64,000 nucleotides of DNA from Berghia stephanieae. Lineage: Eukaryota; Mollusca; Gastropoda; Nudibranchia; Aeolidiidae. The translations under genes and the position numbers were made by a program. Below, in pieces: positions 45,401-55,644 of this stretch. The stretch spans positions 42,928,225-42,992,224 of the forward strand of contig CM067452.1 of assembly GCA_034508935.3 (NCBI GenBank), read 5' to 3'. The notes below the pieces were generated by a model. The model was not told where the DNA came from, searched no databases, and saw only the letters and a program-made list of their open reading frames with translations. Every line of letters begins with the position of its first letter. The stretch's first letter is position 1.

Positions 45401-48400
45401 ATATGATTTAAGGGTAATACCATTTGTTGAAGAGAAGTTTGAACCATTTCATAAATGGTCTTTTTAAAAAAAAATTAAGTTTTATTTATTTATTTATTAT
45501 TATTCATTTTTTTTTTTTTTGTGTTTGTTTTTAAAAAAATTTTTTTTTGGCAAAGGGCATCCCGAAATTAACATATTCCTGTACTGTATGTCTTAAATTT
45601 TAAAGTATTGACATTTTTTCCCACCGTTGAAAGCCTGAGGTCATAGAAATACAACATTTTAGATGGAGACTCTTCCCTCTGAAAGATTTGCTAGAGATAT
45701 GATGGTGGTAGCTCAGTATATTAGTACATATGATGTCTTGTCTTGTACAAGTGCAATGCAAGTGTTTGTGTAGTCATCGGTGAACAAAATCTCGACTGCA
45801 CCCAGGATGTATAACTCGAAGTTGAGTTTTTATATATCGCAATATCCACTTAATGTGCTCAAAGTGCTTTACAAGGGGTCCCTGACCAACAGCAACATGT
45901 ACCATGTAGAACGAGGCATGACCCCTGTTAGGCAATATTACAGTTTTTTTCGACAGAGACAACGCTGTTAACGGCCAGGTACTCATTTTACACCTGAGTA
46001 CGGCGAGAGAATGTGAGTAAAGAGCATTTTCCAAGGACTCAACATCGATCACATAGCCGCACACAGGATGTATCTTTGTCCTTTGCATGTGAAGCGAGTG
46101 ATATACCAACTGAGATATCTAGACCCCACTCTTTGCATTTGTAACTAAAAATTTTAATTTTTAATAATAAGGATAATAATAATACTTTATTGCATCCCAA
46201 AAAGAAATTTTTTGTACAGACGTGTTATAATTTACACAATAAGATAAAAATACAATGGAAATAGGATGTATGTAATATAAAAATGGAGCAGCTCCATAAC
46301 CAGAGCTGAGCTTTATAATATGAATAATTTTAACACTGTAAAATAGTAAAAAACTATAATTTGAAAATTGAAAAGATTGCAAAACAAATAAATTAATAAA
46401 TTAATATGTACATTTTTAAAAAAAAGTAAAAATGCGAAATAATTATATAAAATGATTATTGCTTGTTGTTATAAAGCCTAATACTGTACGGCAGAAAAGA
46501 TTTTCAGTTTCTCTCTGTTTTCGTTGAAATAGAGAAAGGGCGACCACTCCTTCCTGACATAATAACTGATGGTCTTAGTGGATGATTCTGGTCATTTACT
46601 ATTTTAGTTATTTTACTAATACACAATTTCTCGTATAAAAGATCTACATCGTCAACATCATTTAAAAAGCATTTAATATATTTTTATATTTTTATTTTGT
46701 TCCTTTCCATTGCTAAGCAATTGCCTCCCCAAGCTGTTATACAAAATGACAAGACAATTTCGATTACTGCTCTTTAGGTTGGTGTTCTGGATGTTGATAT
46801 ATGTGGTCCCTCCATGCCACGCATCCTTGGTGTGGAGGGCGAGACGGTTCACCAAAGTGGATCTGGCTGGTCTCCTGTCTATTTAACTGATAATCTCTCC
46901 CTTATGTCCGTCGGATTTCTACTAGGTAAGACTATTCTCTTATCTTTCTTTTTTTTTGTTTTTTCTTTTTCAAACAACTCATATTTTTTTACGCTGGTTT
47001 TGTTCGCCTCTAAATCATACCCCTTGGGATGGCTAGTGTCCTAACTGTCCTGTCCCCGCTGAAAATTGCAAATTAAGAAAAATATATCTATATATATAAT
47101 AGATTGATGTTAGCAATTAAAATATTATTAAATTGCATCTTTAATAGTTTGTGTAACAGTGGCAGTCCTATGTTTAGCATTATATGATTATATGTGACTC
47201 CAGAACATGGAAAATTGCGGCGATTGTCAAAATTGCGAAAAATCGCAAGCGCCGCGATTTCCTGGAGGGACAGACTGTCACATAAGCTGACTACCTACTT
47301 TTGCGGCTCGATGGCTCTGCCGTGCTGTGTCTTCTCTTGTCACGAAGGCCTGGCATTGTCAGTGTCTGGATTGGTAACGTGGATTGTGGAAAATTCTGGT
47401 TCAAACGTTATAAAATTGAGCAAAAGGGGGTCTCGTTTATTGTAATTACTTGGTTATATTGCATTTTGACATCGGAGTGCTTATTTGCAGTAGTACTGCA
47501 AATAGTGTTTTTCATCGCAAAATCACTATTTGCAGTACAGTACAGCTTGCATACAACAGCCTCAGTTGCAACGGGAGCTCGGTTACAGCTAGAAATCTTT
47601 TAATTCCCATTCGACGGCCTATATAATTCATATAAATCATGCATGGCTTATTACGAAGAAACATTTCTTAGAGCACGACTGCAGCAGCTCTATGAGTAGC
47701 AAGTTTAGTACCCAGTTGAGAAAAACTACGTGCTCAAGAAGAAAAGAGGAAGGCATACGTGACACATATCTTATAGGGAACAGAGATGAGGTGGGAGTGG
47801 ACAAATTGCAGTTATTGTGAGTACTATTGACATGTCTCTGTGTACTTTGAGTACCCATGACGACGCAATAAAAGGCTAGTAAGAGTTGCGTGGCTGATCG
47901 ATCAAAATGTTAGACCTAGTATGTTACGCTTAGAGTGAGGGATGGTGTCTCATGAATGATAAGGCCACACTGCCCTGTGAGAAGTGAGATGGTGAAGAGC
48001 TCTCTGTGAAGCCTGATGGTAGGATTATGTGCTACTTAAGTTTTGAAGTGCACAGAGTGGCTGTCAGTGACGTAGTTGGAATGGGTGGAAAGCAGAGGAA
48101 AGGAGGAAGGTAGAATTTACCATTGCATTGTTCCAACCCGCCTTGTGACTGAATTAAGTGGAAGAGGGGGTGGTTCGGGTGGGATGGGGGTTGCAGGAAT
48201 GGAAGTCAAACTCACGTCGTCTGATTTATTTACTAAGGGATGTAACTTGAAACATGGTCCCTGGGTTTTTTGAGTTTTATAAATTTCCCGTAGAATTTGC
48301 TTCAAATTCCGTATGCATGGATATAACGGGATTCGGCTACAACAGGGATTATTTGGTAGTCCCACTATCCCCGTTGTGCCAGAGTTCCACTGGAGTAGAA

Positions 48401-50940
48401 GTGTTCCCTTGATCCGGAAACCAGTTCTTCCCCTCACTGAAAATAACTCTGTTCTGTTCAAAATGGCCGTGTTGTCGAATGGCTTGAAGTTGAATGAGAG
48501 TGTGTTGGTGTTAGTTTGAGAAAGAAATAAAAGGTCTGAAGATTATAACGTTTGGTGTGACTGAGGATTGAGATTTTGAACTTTTCAAGTTTTCCTTCAA
48601 GTGTGGAACTTGTCTACATCATCTTTTGTTTTCTGAATCCAATCCATGAAAATTTCCCCACCTCTATTTCCAACTTGATCATTCGTTCACCTCTTGAAAT
48701 CTATTAGAATTATCTTTTAGCTTATTTTCATATTTTCATGAATAGTCCCATCCCTGTTTATCTATTTTATTTACATTTTGTTAAATATATTTTTAAGGGT
48801 TCCAGAAAATCCTCCTCTCCTCATCATCAAATGCAATACTACGACCACAACCACCACCATAGTATGGGGCCACAGTGTGGTTCAATGGTATCGTCTTTGC
48901 TTTGTACCCGAAAGGTACTGAGTTTGATCACCTGCTGCGGCACTGTGTGGCCTTAAGCAAGTTACCTCCCGAGCTCAATATGCAGCACTGCACTGCAGCT
49001 GGGTTATTCCTGTCTTCCCTTGGAATAGACCCCTGAGACAAATTTCCTCTTTGGAATGAATAAAGTGAATTTTATTTATTTATCATCATTATTTTTACCT
49101 ACAACCGCAACCCCATCGTCATCATTACAACCATCAATACTGCAATCGCCACATCGTCATCATCACTAATACAACCATGTTATCATCATTACTACCACCA
49201 CTACAGCAACCACAATCACATTATCATCACAACTACTACAAAGAAAATATCACCCTCATTATCATGCACAATACTCAATATGCTCTACATTTTATTTCTT
49301 AATGCAATACTTCTGCAAATAGCAATGATGATCTAATAAACTATATTGCAAAAGAAAGGCAACACTACCGCAAATATGAAATGAACTTATCAGTTTGCAG
49401 TACTACTGCAAGTAACAAACAGAAACCACTATTTGCACCTATTTGCACTATTTGTACTACTGCAAATAACGGTAAGCTCTATTTGCAGTACCACTACAAA
49501 TAGAGATAAGCTCTATTCGTAGCAGTACTGCAAATAGTGGTAGCCTTTTTGACACATACTGGGATTGAGGATTGATGTATTTCTGTATGGGTCATTTCCC
49601 ACTGAAATCAGGTCCCACTTCAATTCCATTGTTTTCCAATAGTGTTCGGTGTCGATATCATAATGAACAATGTCAGCTCTACTGGACTGGGAAAAAAAAA
49701 AAACCAAACAGATTTGATCAATTTTGGTCAGAAAACACGTCCTTCAAATATGGATCGATTAAAATAGCCCTCTTTGTGTCAAAATCTCTCAAACTTAGGA
49801 CTTTCAGGAAGACTTCAAGAAAGTCCCAGTTTGAAAGTTTTTGACAAGATGAGGTTAATTTTAATGGAAGGTGAGTTTCCAGTCCAAAATATTTAAAATG
49901 TATTTTTTCATTGTATGGCACACCTGTACTGTATATTCATGGGTGCAAGAGTGCCGGCTACTGCCGGCCGATTGGATTACCGAAAAAAACGTCGCCGGCT
50001 TTTTTCGATTTGGATTTGGTTGATTTTTTTTTTTTTTTTTTTGTATATTTTAAAATTGTGCAACTTGTGACAAGAAACTTAACAAATTACTGCATTACAA
50101 CCTTTGGATTAAACATACAATTGTGGACTACTATTATGAAGACTAGATGCTGAGAACAAGACTTCAAATGACGAGATAAGTCTGTGAATCTTGCAGGCTT
50201 TTTCAGGTTATATGTCTGGTCATAAGTAGACTTGCAGGCTTTTTGAGGGAGGTCCAGTTGCTTGCACCCATGTGTATATTCATTTTACCCAAAGTATATG
50301 AAGTATGTCAATATTTGTTCAATTTTACTTTGTCTTTTCAGGTTCACCGGATGATGCTGTTATATGGAGGGGGCCTAAAAAGTCTGGTCTCATCAAGCAG
50401 TTTCTACGAGATGTAGACTGGGAACAAATTGACTACCTTCTCATTGACACACCACCTGGAACATCTGACGAACATCTGTCTCTGGTCCAGTATTTGTCAG
50501 GGGCGGGAATTGATGGCGCTGTGATTATTACCACACCACAGGAAATTGCTCTGTGTGACGTAAGGAAGGAGATTCAATTCTGTAGGAAAGTTTCTGTCCC
50601 TGTAATTGGAGTGGTGGAAAATATGTCGGAATTTGTTTGTCCAAAATGTCATAACTCTTCTATCATCTTCCCTCCTACGAGTGGCGGTGCTTCAAAAATG
50701 GCAGAGGAACAGAATGTCGAGTTTTTGTCTCATTTGCCATTGGATCCTCGATTGGCTAGGTGTTGTGATGAAGGGAAGTCGTTTCTGGAGGAAGTGCCCG
50801 ATTCCCCTGCCACTGCGGCTTTCCTTACAGTTGTTGATAAGATAATAAATTACTGTGATAATATGAAACAGAGTACTGTCAGAAGTAGCAATGAAGAAGG
50901 TGGGGGTGACACTGGTGGATTGGATATGGACACCTCATGA
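42263..50940 (+). CDS. NUBP1: Cytosolic Fe-S cluster assembly factor NUBP1 (Nbp35), 4 exons, 337 aa
   Basis: Mrp/NBP35-type P-loop NTPase scaffold that, with NUBP2, assembles [4Fe-4S] clusters in the cytosol for transfer to target apoproteins. Exons 42263-42439, 45064-45153, 46778-46925 and 50342-50940 join in phase to 337 residues (human about 320). The N-terminal ferredoxin-like cysteines are C12, C26, C29 and C35 (CPGTD...[10 protein letters not shown]). The deviant Walker [10 protein letters not shown] is at 65-73, the [11 protein letters not shown] switch at 173-183, and the bridging CPKC at C238/C241. All signature residues are present. The start has A at -3 and gives the family N terminus. 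The C-terminal tail [15 protein letters not shown] is longer than in vertebrates. The introns are heavily invaded but the coding frame is clean, so it should be functional. Confidence 0.97.
42655..43266. mobile_element. Long-TIR foldback element in NUBP1 intron 1
   Basis: Left arm about 42658-42742 (AATTTAATGGTTTAAGTTTA to GAATGATAAACTGATTGACAG) is mirrored at about 43184-43265 (CTGTCAATCAGTTAATCATT to CCATTAAATTGATGG). The centre holds a SINE fragment and unassigned sequence. Confidence 0.8.
42769..42842 (-). mobile_element. tRNA-like SINE fragment
   Basis: The minus strand has CTGAAAGTGTCTCGAGTGGTTAAGG-type A box region (shown here as TCTCGAGTGGTTAAGGCATG) and B box GGGATCGAGCCCC. It is nested in the foldback element. 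Confidence 0.7.
43269..44015 (+). mobile_element. pogo-like MITE family P2, copy 1 (intron 1)
   Basis: Starts CAGTGAAACTCGGATAATGG and continues GGACAGTGAGAC, GGAACAATGCAATAGT and ACATCCCTCACTCTAAG, to GCTTTATATGAATTTTATAG. The same order appears reversed at 47615-48392. A 20-odd-base C run (43443-43463) is inside. No coding sequence is found. Confidence 0.7.
44468..44839. mobile_element. MITE with 19-bp perfect TIR (intron 1)
   Basis: Left CTGTCATCTGCATTTTTTG equals the reverse complement of the right end. AATAAA flanks both sides (44462-44467 and 44840-44845). The interior is rich in GGCAAATTT and its inverse. No coding sequence. Confidence 0.85.
45064..45153 (+). CDS. NUBP1: NUBP1 exon 2 (P-loop)
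   Basis: 30 codons between acceptor CACAATAG and donor [29 protein letters not shown] then [10 protein letters not shown]. Confidence 0.97.
45188..45563. mobile_element. MITE with GGGATGCCC ends (intron 2)
   Basis: Left CAGGGATGCCCTTTGTC and right GGCAAAGGGCATCCC mirror each other. The interior has GGCTTAAGCC palindromes and A/T runs. CAGGG ends suggest hAT. Confidence 0.7.
45823..46062 (-). mobile_element. SINE family S1, copy d (intron 2), head truncated
   Basis: Body and TTATATATCGCAATATCCAC-type tail are present, and the B-box segment between AGGACTC and CACATAGCCGC is deleted. It is inside an older tRNA-like sequence (flanks CCCAGGATGTAT and CACAGGATGTAT, a likely target duplication of AGGATGTAT). 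Confidence 0.8.
46162..46680 (-). mobile_element. LINE 3' end: ORF2 C-terminus and 3' UTR (intron 2)
   Basis: The minus strand encodes [40 protein letters not shown] and [13 protein letters not shown]. This is the HPL...R..Rp......R...SF.P..i..yN signature of many LINE ORF2 ends. It is followed by a UTR ending TTTGGGATGCAATAAAGTAT and ATT repeats. Confidence 0.75.
46778..46925 (+). CDS. NUBP1: NUBP1 exon 3
   Basis: Acceptor CTCTTTAG and donor G/GTAAGA. It encodes [35 protein letters not shown] and MSVGFLL, leaving a split glycine codon. Confidence 0.97.
46926..47614 (+). other. NUBP1 intron 3, first part
   Basis: Mostly unassigned. At 47483-47540 TTTGCAGTAGTACTGCAAAT and CACTATTTGCAGTACAGTAC form small palindromes of the same kind as at 49380-49550. 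Confidence 0.5.
47615..48392 (-). mobile_element. pogo-like MITE family P2, copy 2 (intron 3)
   Basis: Reverse orientation of copy 1. It ends GTTGTGCCAGAGTTCCACTG, so the minus strand starts CAGTGGAACTCTGGCACAAC, and the internal blocks match copy 1 in reversed order. The two copies flank exons 2 and 3. Confidence 0.7.
48866..49085 (+). mobile_element. tRNA-derived SINE family S3 (intron 3)
   Basis: A-box region CAGTGTGGTTCAATGGTATC, B box GAGTTTGATCACC, then GCACTGTGTGGCCTTAAGCA and CTTGGAATAGACCCCTGAG, and an AT-rich tail GAATAAAGTGAATTTTATTT. Single copy in the window. Confidence 0.75.
49290..49555. repeat. CTATTTGCAGTACTACTGCAAATAG palindrome cluster (see positions)
   Basis: Several diverged palindromes built from CTATTTGCAGTAC and GTACTGCAAATAG lie at about 49395-49545. 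The same motif is at 47483-47540, so the two clusters may be the ends of one 2-kb foldback-type element in NUBP1 intron 3. Confidence 0.6.
49938..50272. mobile_element. hAT MITE with perfect 8-bp target duplication (intron 3)
   Basis: Ends CATGGGTGCAAG and CTTGCACCCATG are inverted. TGTATATT abuts both sides (49930-49937 and 50273-50280), the 8-bp duplication typical of hAT. It is 335 bp with no coding sequence, and its right edge is 61 bp before NUBP1 exon 4. Confidence 0.9.
50342..50940 (+). CDS. NUBP1: NUBP1 exon 4 (terminal)
   Basis: Acceptor TTTTCAG. It runs from the split Gly and [13 protein letters not shown] through the switch, the CPKC motif and the C terminus to TGA at 50938-50940. 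About 59% of the protein is in this exon. Confidence 0.97.
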
Positions 50941-51485
50941 AGATTCTTTCAAGGGAGAGCAGACATTCTCAAACTTTGAAATCCATATTCACTACACAAA
51001 TATCTTCAATTTTTCATATAATGTCTACACTTGACCTATAAGACATATCAATTATATGTAGATTTCTGATTGGTTAAACTGTACCCAATTCAGATCTCTT
51101 CTACCAAAATTTTATGCTTGATCTGATTTCCAGAGCAATTACAAACTTGAATAGATTTTGTTGGTAAGCAAATTTTTTGGGGGAGACTAAAGTACTTAGA
51201 CTTGGAATTTGGGTTAAAATATTGTTATTTTTATAGAAATGGTTAAGATAATGAACGAACGTGATTAAAATGACTTGAAAACGTTTCAAAGTGAATACTT
51301 ATTTTTGTTGTTGTTGTTTGTGATGAGTCTGAAACTGAAACAATGGTCAGGATAGCCATACTTGTTTCAAAATCAAATTTTTGATTGAGAGAATCCACAT
51401 GATTTAGGAAGATCTGATTCTTGGATTGAAATCTGTAGAGTGTACAGTAAATCAGATGCAGCAACTACGGATCCAGCAGAAACCT
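50941..51485 (+). other. NUBP1 3' flank
   Basis: Probably contains the 3' UTR. I see no canonical AATAAA close to the stop, so the transcript end is uncertain. No other feature is seen. Confidence 0.5.
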
Positions 51486-51930
51486 CTGGGTGGGGTTCCT
51501 GGCCTCCCGTAGTGGGCAGGGGTGTACATACATGAGATTACTTGGTTTTGTCCTGGCCCTGGCCAGAGTCCTAGCTCGGAGGGAAACAGTCAAATGCATA
51601 GTTATTGTTTTAGGAGATGATATTTTTTCCTTTGTAAATCATCTCTCTGTTATGTATTATTATATTTGTTATTTTCAATGTATAATGTAAGCATTTGAGT
51701 GTATTCCTCTTTGTTGGATTTTATGATTGTGTCCAGATGAGACTTATAGGTGATCTCAAACTAAGTACATTGGTGGTATGCTCTTGGAATCTAATCGGAT
51801 CCCAATTTGTTCCCAGTTCCCCTTTGTCTTACTTTCTCTTGGGTGCTTTAATTGTAATTCTAGATTTTTTTACTATCCCATTTTCTTCCTTTTTACTGGC
51901 GCTGATATAACCTAAATGTGTTGCAAGAAC
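51486..51930 (+). mobile_element. Retroposon family R, 3' end replaced
   Basis: From GGGTGGGGTTCCTGGCCTCC to AACCTAAATGTGTTGCAAG, where the GCGCCGTAAAACCC end is cut off by the adjacent LINE 3' end. A short internal deletion removes the segment after TGTACATACATGAG. Confidence 0.8.
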
Positions 51931-51936
51931 AAAAAC

Positions 51937-52350
51937 ACTCTTCTTCTTCTTTCAGCTTATCCCGCAGTTTGCAGGGTTGCCATAATGAATGTCACATCTC
52001 CATGCATCTCGGTTCAGCGCATCATCTTCCTCCAGGCCCAGTTCTTACATATCATCCTTTACATCCCATCATCTAGTCTTTGGGCGTCCCTTTTTCCTCT
52101 TTCTCACTATTTGTAAGTCCAACACTTTCCTTCCCCAGTACTCCATCTCTCACCTCTTTACATGTCCGAACTATTTCAATTTATCTTCTCTCATCTTTAT
52201 TGATACATTCTTCACTTCAGTCATCTTTCGAATACAGCCTTGTTCAACAATATTAATTCTCATTGTCCACATTTTGACAACATGTGTGATTTCTGATGAC
52301 ATCAGATTTGAGAAATTTGATGGACTTTTTTACAATTTTTATTTGTGTTC
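51937..52350 (-). mobile_element. LINE 3'-end fragment with GAA tail
   Basis: On the minus strand the end reads GGGCGTCCC...GGGATAAGCTGAAAG and finishes in a short (GAA)n (TTCTTCTTCTTTC on plus). The encoded GRPK-like C-terminal segment and the GAA tail are typical of RTE-type endonuclease-reverse transcriptase elements. It is attached directly to the truncated end of a family R copy. Confidence 0.6.
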
Positions 52351-52674
52351 TATTACCTGATGAACTAATTACGAGAATATCTGCTACTAGGGTTTCCCGA
52401 CGAGTGATTTCCTTTCTACTACCACTTAGAAGGGTAGTGGAGACTTGCTCTCAGTCTTTTTAAAATTGATTATTAAGATAAGACTACATTGCACTCTAAA
52501 AGATTTCAATAAATCAAGGAAAGACAAAACGGGTAGAAGGGATTGGAAACTAAGGAATTGCACTCGCAGTATATTATACTAGTTTTAAGTGGCATTAATT
52601 AATCGTAGAACAATTAAAGTACACAGCTAGATTTAAGATTGATATGATTCGAACCCTCATTCGCACATATGTTT
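52351..52674. other. Unassigned sequence
   Basis: Nothing recognised between the LINE fragment and the next retroposon. Confidence 0.5.
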
Positions 52675-53215
52675 TTGTTTGTTTTTAAGGGTTTTACGGC
52701 ACTTGCAACACATTAAGGTCATATCAGCGCCAGTAAAAAGGAAGAAAATGGGATAGTAAAAAGTTCTAAAATTACAATTAAAGCACCCAAGAAAAGGTAA
52801 GACAAAGGGGAATTGGTTCAAATAGGAAACAGATGTAGATTCCAAGAGCACACTATCAAAGTACTTCGTTTGAGATCACCTAAAAGTCTCATCCAGTCAC
52901 AAGCACAGGTCCCCACTAAGAGGAATACACTCAAATGTTTATAAATTATATATAATACGTAAACAAAACATAATACAGTTCATAACAGAGAGATGATTTA
53001 CCTACAGGGAAAAAAATATCATCTCCCAAAACTAACTATACATTTGACTGTTTCCCCCTCAGCCAGGACATCCGATCAGGGCCAGGACAAAACCAAGTAA
53101 TCTCATTCCAAGACAAAGACAGAAAGCCAATGGAAAACAGATATAGGGGAAAGAAGAGGCAGTAAGCTACCTCCCTGCACACTATGGGAGGTCAGGAACC
53201 ATGCCCAGTTCACAC
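52675..53215 (-). mobile_element. Retroposon family R, full copy
   Basis: Plus-strand view: GTTTTTAAGGGTTTTACGGC to GGGAGGTCAGGAACCATGCC. All family blocks are present in reverse order. Confidence 0.85.
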
Positions 53216-53595
53216 AAATATTCCGCTAAATATGGTGTAAAGTGTCGATCATTATAGCATGCCTGGTTCTTGAGTGATTAACTGAGAGAAAAAACGAGAT
53301 GGTTTATGCGTCTGTTTTATTTCAAAATGGTCAGCGTTGATCCAATAGAAGGAACCATCTATGTTCCTGGATTTGTTGCTGGTTAATTAGATGAGATATT
53401 CACGGCATCATTATGCATAAATTAGAATTGGATAATTTTATTGACATAAGAAAAAAAGAGTAGCTTAGGAAGGTGGAAAAGAATACAATAGGTGGGAATT
53501 TCCCGCTGTTTGCGGTTTCCTGCTGAATTGAACAGGTTCTCGCTTGAAACCCGCTATTTTCCTATTTTGATTTCCATAAATTTTAACATAAACTA

Positions 53596-53785
53596 AAAAT
53601 ACCATCATCATCATCACTGCTACCATTATCACAATCACAACTAAAACTAAAAACTGAAAATACTATCTTCATCATCATCATCATCATTATCGTCATAATG
53701 ATAGCAGAGATGATGATGAAATTTTTAGTTTTTAGTTTCTAGTTGTGATTGTGATAATGGTAGCAGTAGCAGTGATGATGATGAG
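53596..53785. repeat. Hairpin with ~55-bp arms
   Basis: Left ACCATCATCATCATCACTGC TACCATTATCACAATC and right GATTGTGATAATGGTAGCAG TAGCAGTGATGATGATGA are inverted around a GAT/ATC-rich centre. It lies at the 3' edge of the LINE below. Confidence 0.8.
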
Positions 53786-54956
53786 AGTATGTTTGTAACA
53801 TGATCTTTCCAATTTAGTTTGTTAGCTATTGTTACTCCTAGATATTTCACCTTGCTCACTTCTTCTAGTGCAGTGTTTTGTATTGTGTATCTTGCATGTA
53901 TGATATTTCTGTTGTTTGTGAAATTTAGAACCTGGCACTTCTGAGGATGAAGTTCCATGCTATTTTCTATTTCCCGGCTATGTAAGCTATCTTGATCGGC
54001 TTGAAGAATTTCTGTGTCACGTTTAGTTCTTAGTCATCTGCAATCTCAGTTGGGTTCCTAGTGTAAGGCTTTCTGCCATATCATTAATGTAGATTAGAAA
54101 TAGGAGACAGACCTGTCTACTACTATGAAAAGTTTGTAGAATTACGACATTTTGGCTCCAATGTTAGAACTTCATGAGTGTCTTGAAGTCGTTAAAACTT
54201 ATTGAAAATGAAATTTGATGCCAGACTACATCATTTTAAGGATGTCGAAGTGTTATTTACTCTTTGTGCATGTGAAAGTAAATTGTTGCTTTATAAAGTT
54301 AGCTTTAGCAACTACAATGTTTATCTCCTAAAAACTACGAATTTTTAGATTTTTAATAGGCAGGTCTGAGGAGGGGACGAGAACTGTGCCCTAAGGAACA
54401 TCAGACACCACTTGGGTTGACTCTCATGACTCACCATCCACGACAACTTGACTTCGATTGGTCAAGATGGACATTATCCATTGGAATGTTTTGTTTCGTA
54501 TTCCATATCTCCATAATTTCAGTGCCAATGTATGATGGTGGACTTTGTTGATAGCTTTGCTAAAGTCTGACAAAATGGCATCAGTTTGCAATTTTTTATT
54601 TATGTTTTCTGCTAGGTCATTGATTGTTGTGATCAGTTGTGTTTCACGTGACCTTTTTTCCCCTAAAATCATGTGATTCTGTAAAATTTTAGTGGCCTCT
54701 ATATGATTCATCATGTTAGAAAATATGACATGTTCCAGTATTTTACTTGTGATTAATTTATGTATTTTTTTTTGTATTTACTAGTCATTGATGTAATAGA
54801 TACTGGTCTGTAATTCTCTGCTTTAGTTTTTCCTACATTTTTGTAAATCGGTGGTATTTTTCCTTTTTTCCAATCATCAGATACTTTCCCTTTGCTAAGT
54901 GAATTCTGGAAGATGTGAGTCACTATAGGTGCTAGTTCGCCTGAGCAGTTTTTCAT
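53725..54956 (-). mobile_element. LINE ORF2 fragment (CR1/Jockey-like RT), broken
   Basis: Minus-strand pieces in order: SDDWKKGKIPPIYKNVGKTK AENYRPVSITS (54753-54956), then LITTINDLAENINKKLQTDA ILSDFSKAINKVHHHTLALK (54424-54714), then a GTVLVP segment and an ADD core near 54040. Last is MELHPQKCQVLNFTNNRN with VKYLGVTIANKLNWKDHV (53800-53958). These are the YRPVS, DFSKAFDkV, PQGTVLGP, FADD and KYLGV blocks of CR1/Jockey-group reverse transcriptases. Stops and frame changes separate them, so it is dead. In the catalytic motif A, Phe-Asp is changed to Ile-Asn. Confidence 0.9.
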
Positions 54957-55644
54957 TAATTTTCCAGGTATACCACATCATCACTAAAGCACAATTTCAC
55001 ATCTGAAAATCAATACTGACCACTGACAGGCAAAAAACACTATACGAGGTAAACCATTTCTGTAGAAAATAACACAACTACATTGCAAAATCTAGGGGAG
55101 TTAACCAAAAATTTACATCATTCCATAAAGAGGGAAAAAACTAAACTAGATTATCTCTTTATAAATCATCTTTGCTATTACCTTTATCATTTATTTTTAA
55201 GACGTCTTGAAGACTTTGGATAAAAGGATACCTCCTGAGAAACCTGTAGTTTAATTCGTTCGTCTGTAATAAGGGTAAATAAACATGAATTTTAAGCTGA
55301 CTTATGTTTCTTTAACAATATCAGGTTCAAGCTAGGTTTGGGACAATGACGACTTTATCCTTGGTGAAATTGTTCAAGATCAGTCTGACATCATTTAAAG
55401 ATGTCAACATCATAGCAAAAGACTCCAGAGAAGACCAGACCAAATCAAAACCCATGGTCTCAAAAAAAAAAAAAAAAAAAGGACACTCAGACTCATGAAA
55501 AACAAAATTGATTTATGGGATGAACAGAAGGCAAGGTTATGGACTGGTTTAGAGACGACTGGCCTAAGCAGCCAATGCTCCGCCATCCCAAGGCAAATTC
55601 CAACCATAAATCCATAAAAAAAGGAATCTTTTCCAAAGCCATTA
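54957..55644. other. Unassigned sequence with an A18 run
   Basis: No gene found. An 18-base A run at 55460-55478 follows AAACCCATGGTCTC and could be the tail of a retrocopy, but the upstream sequence is not recognised. Confidence 0.4.
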
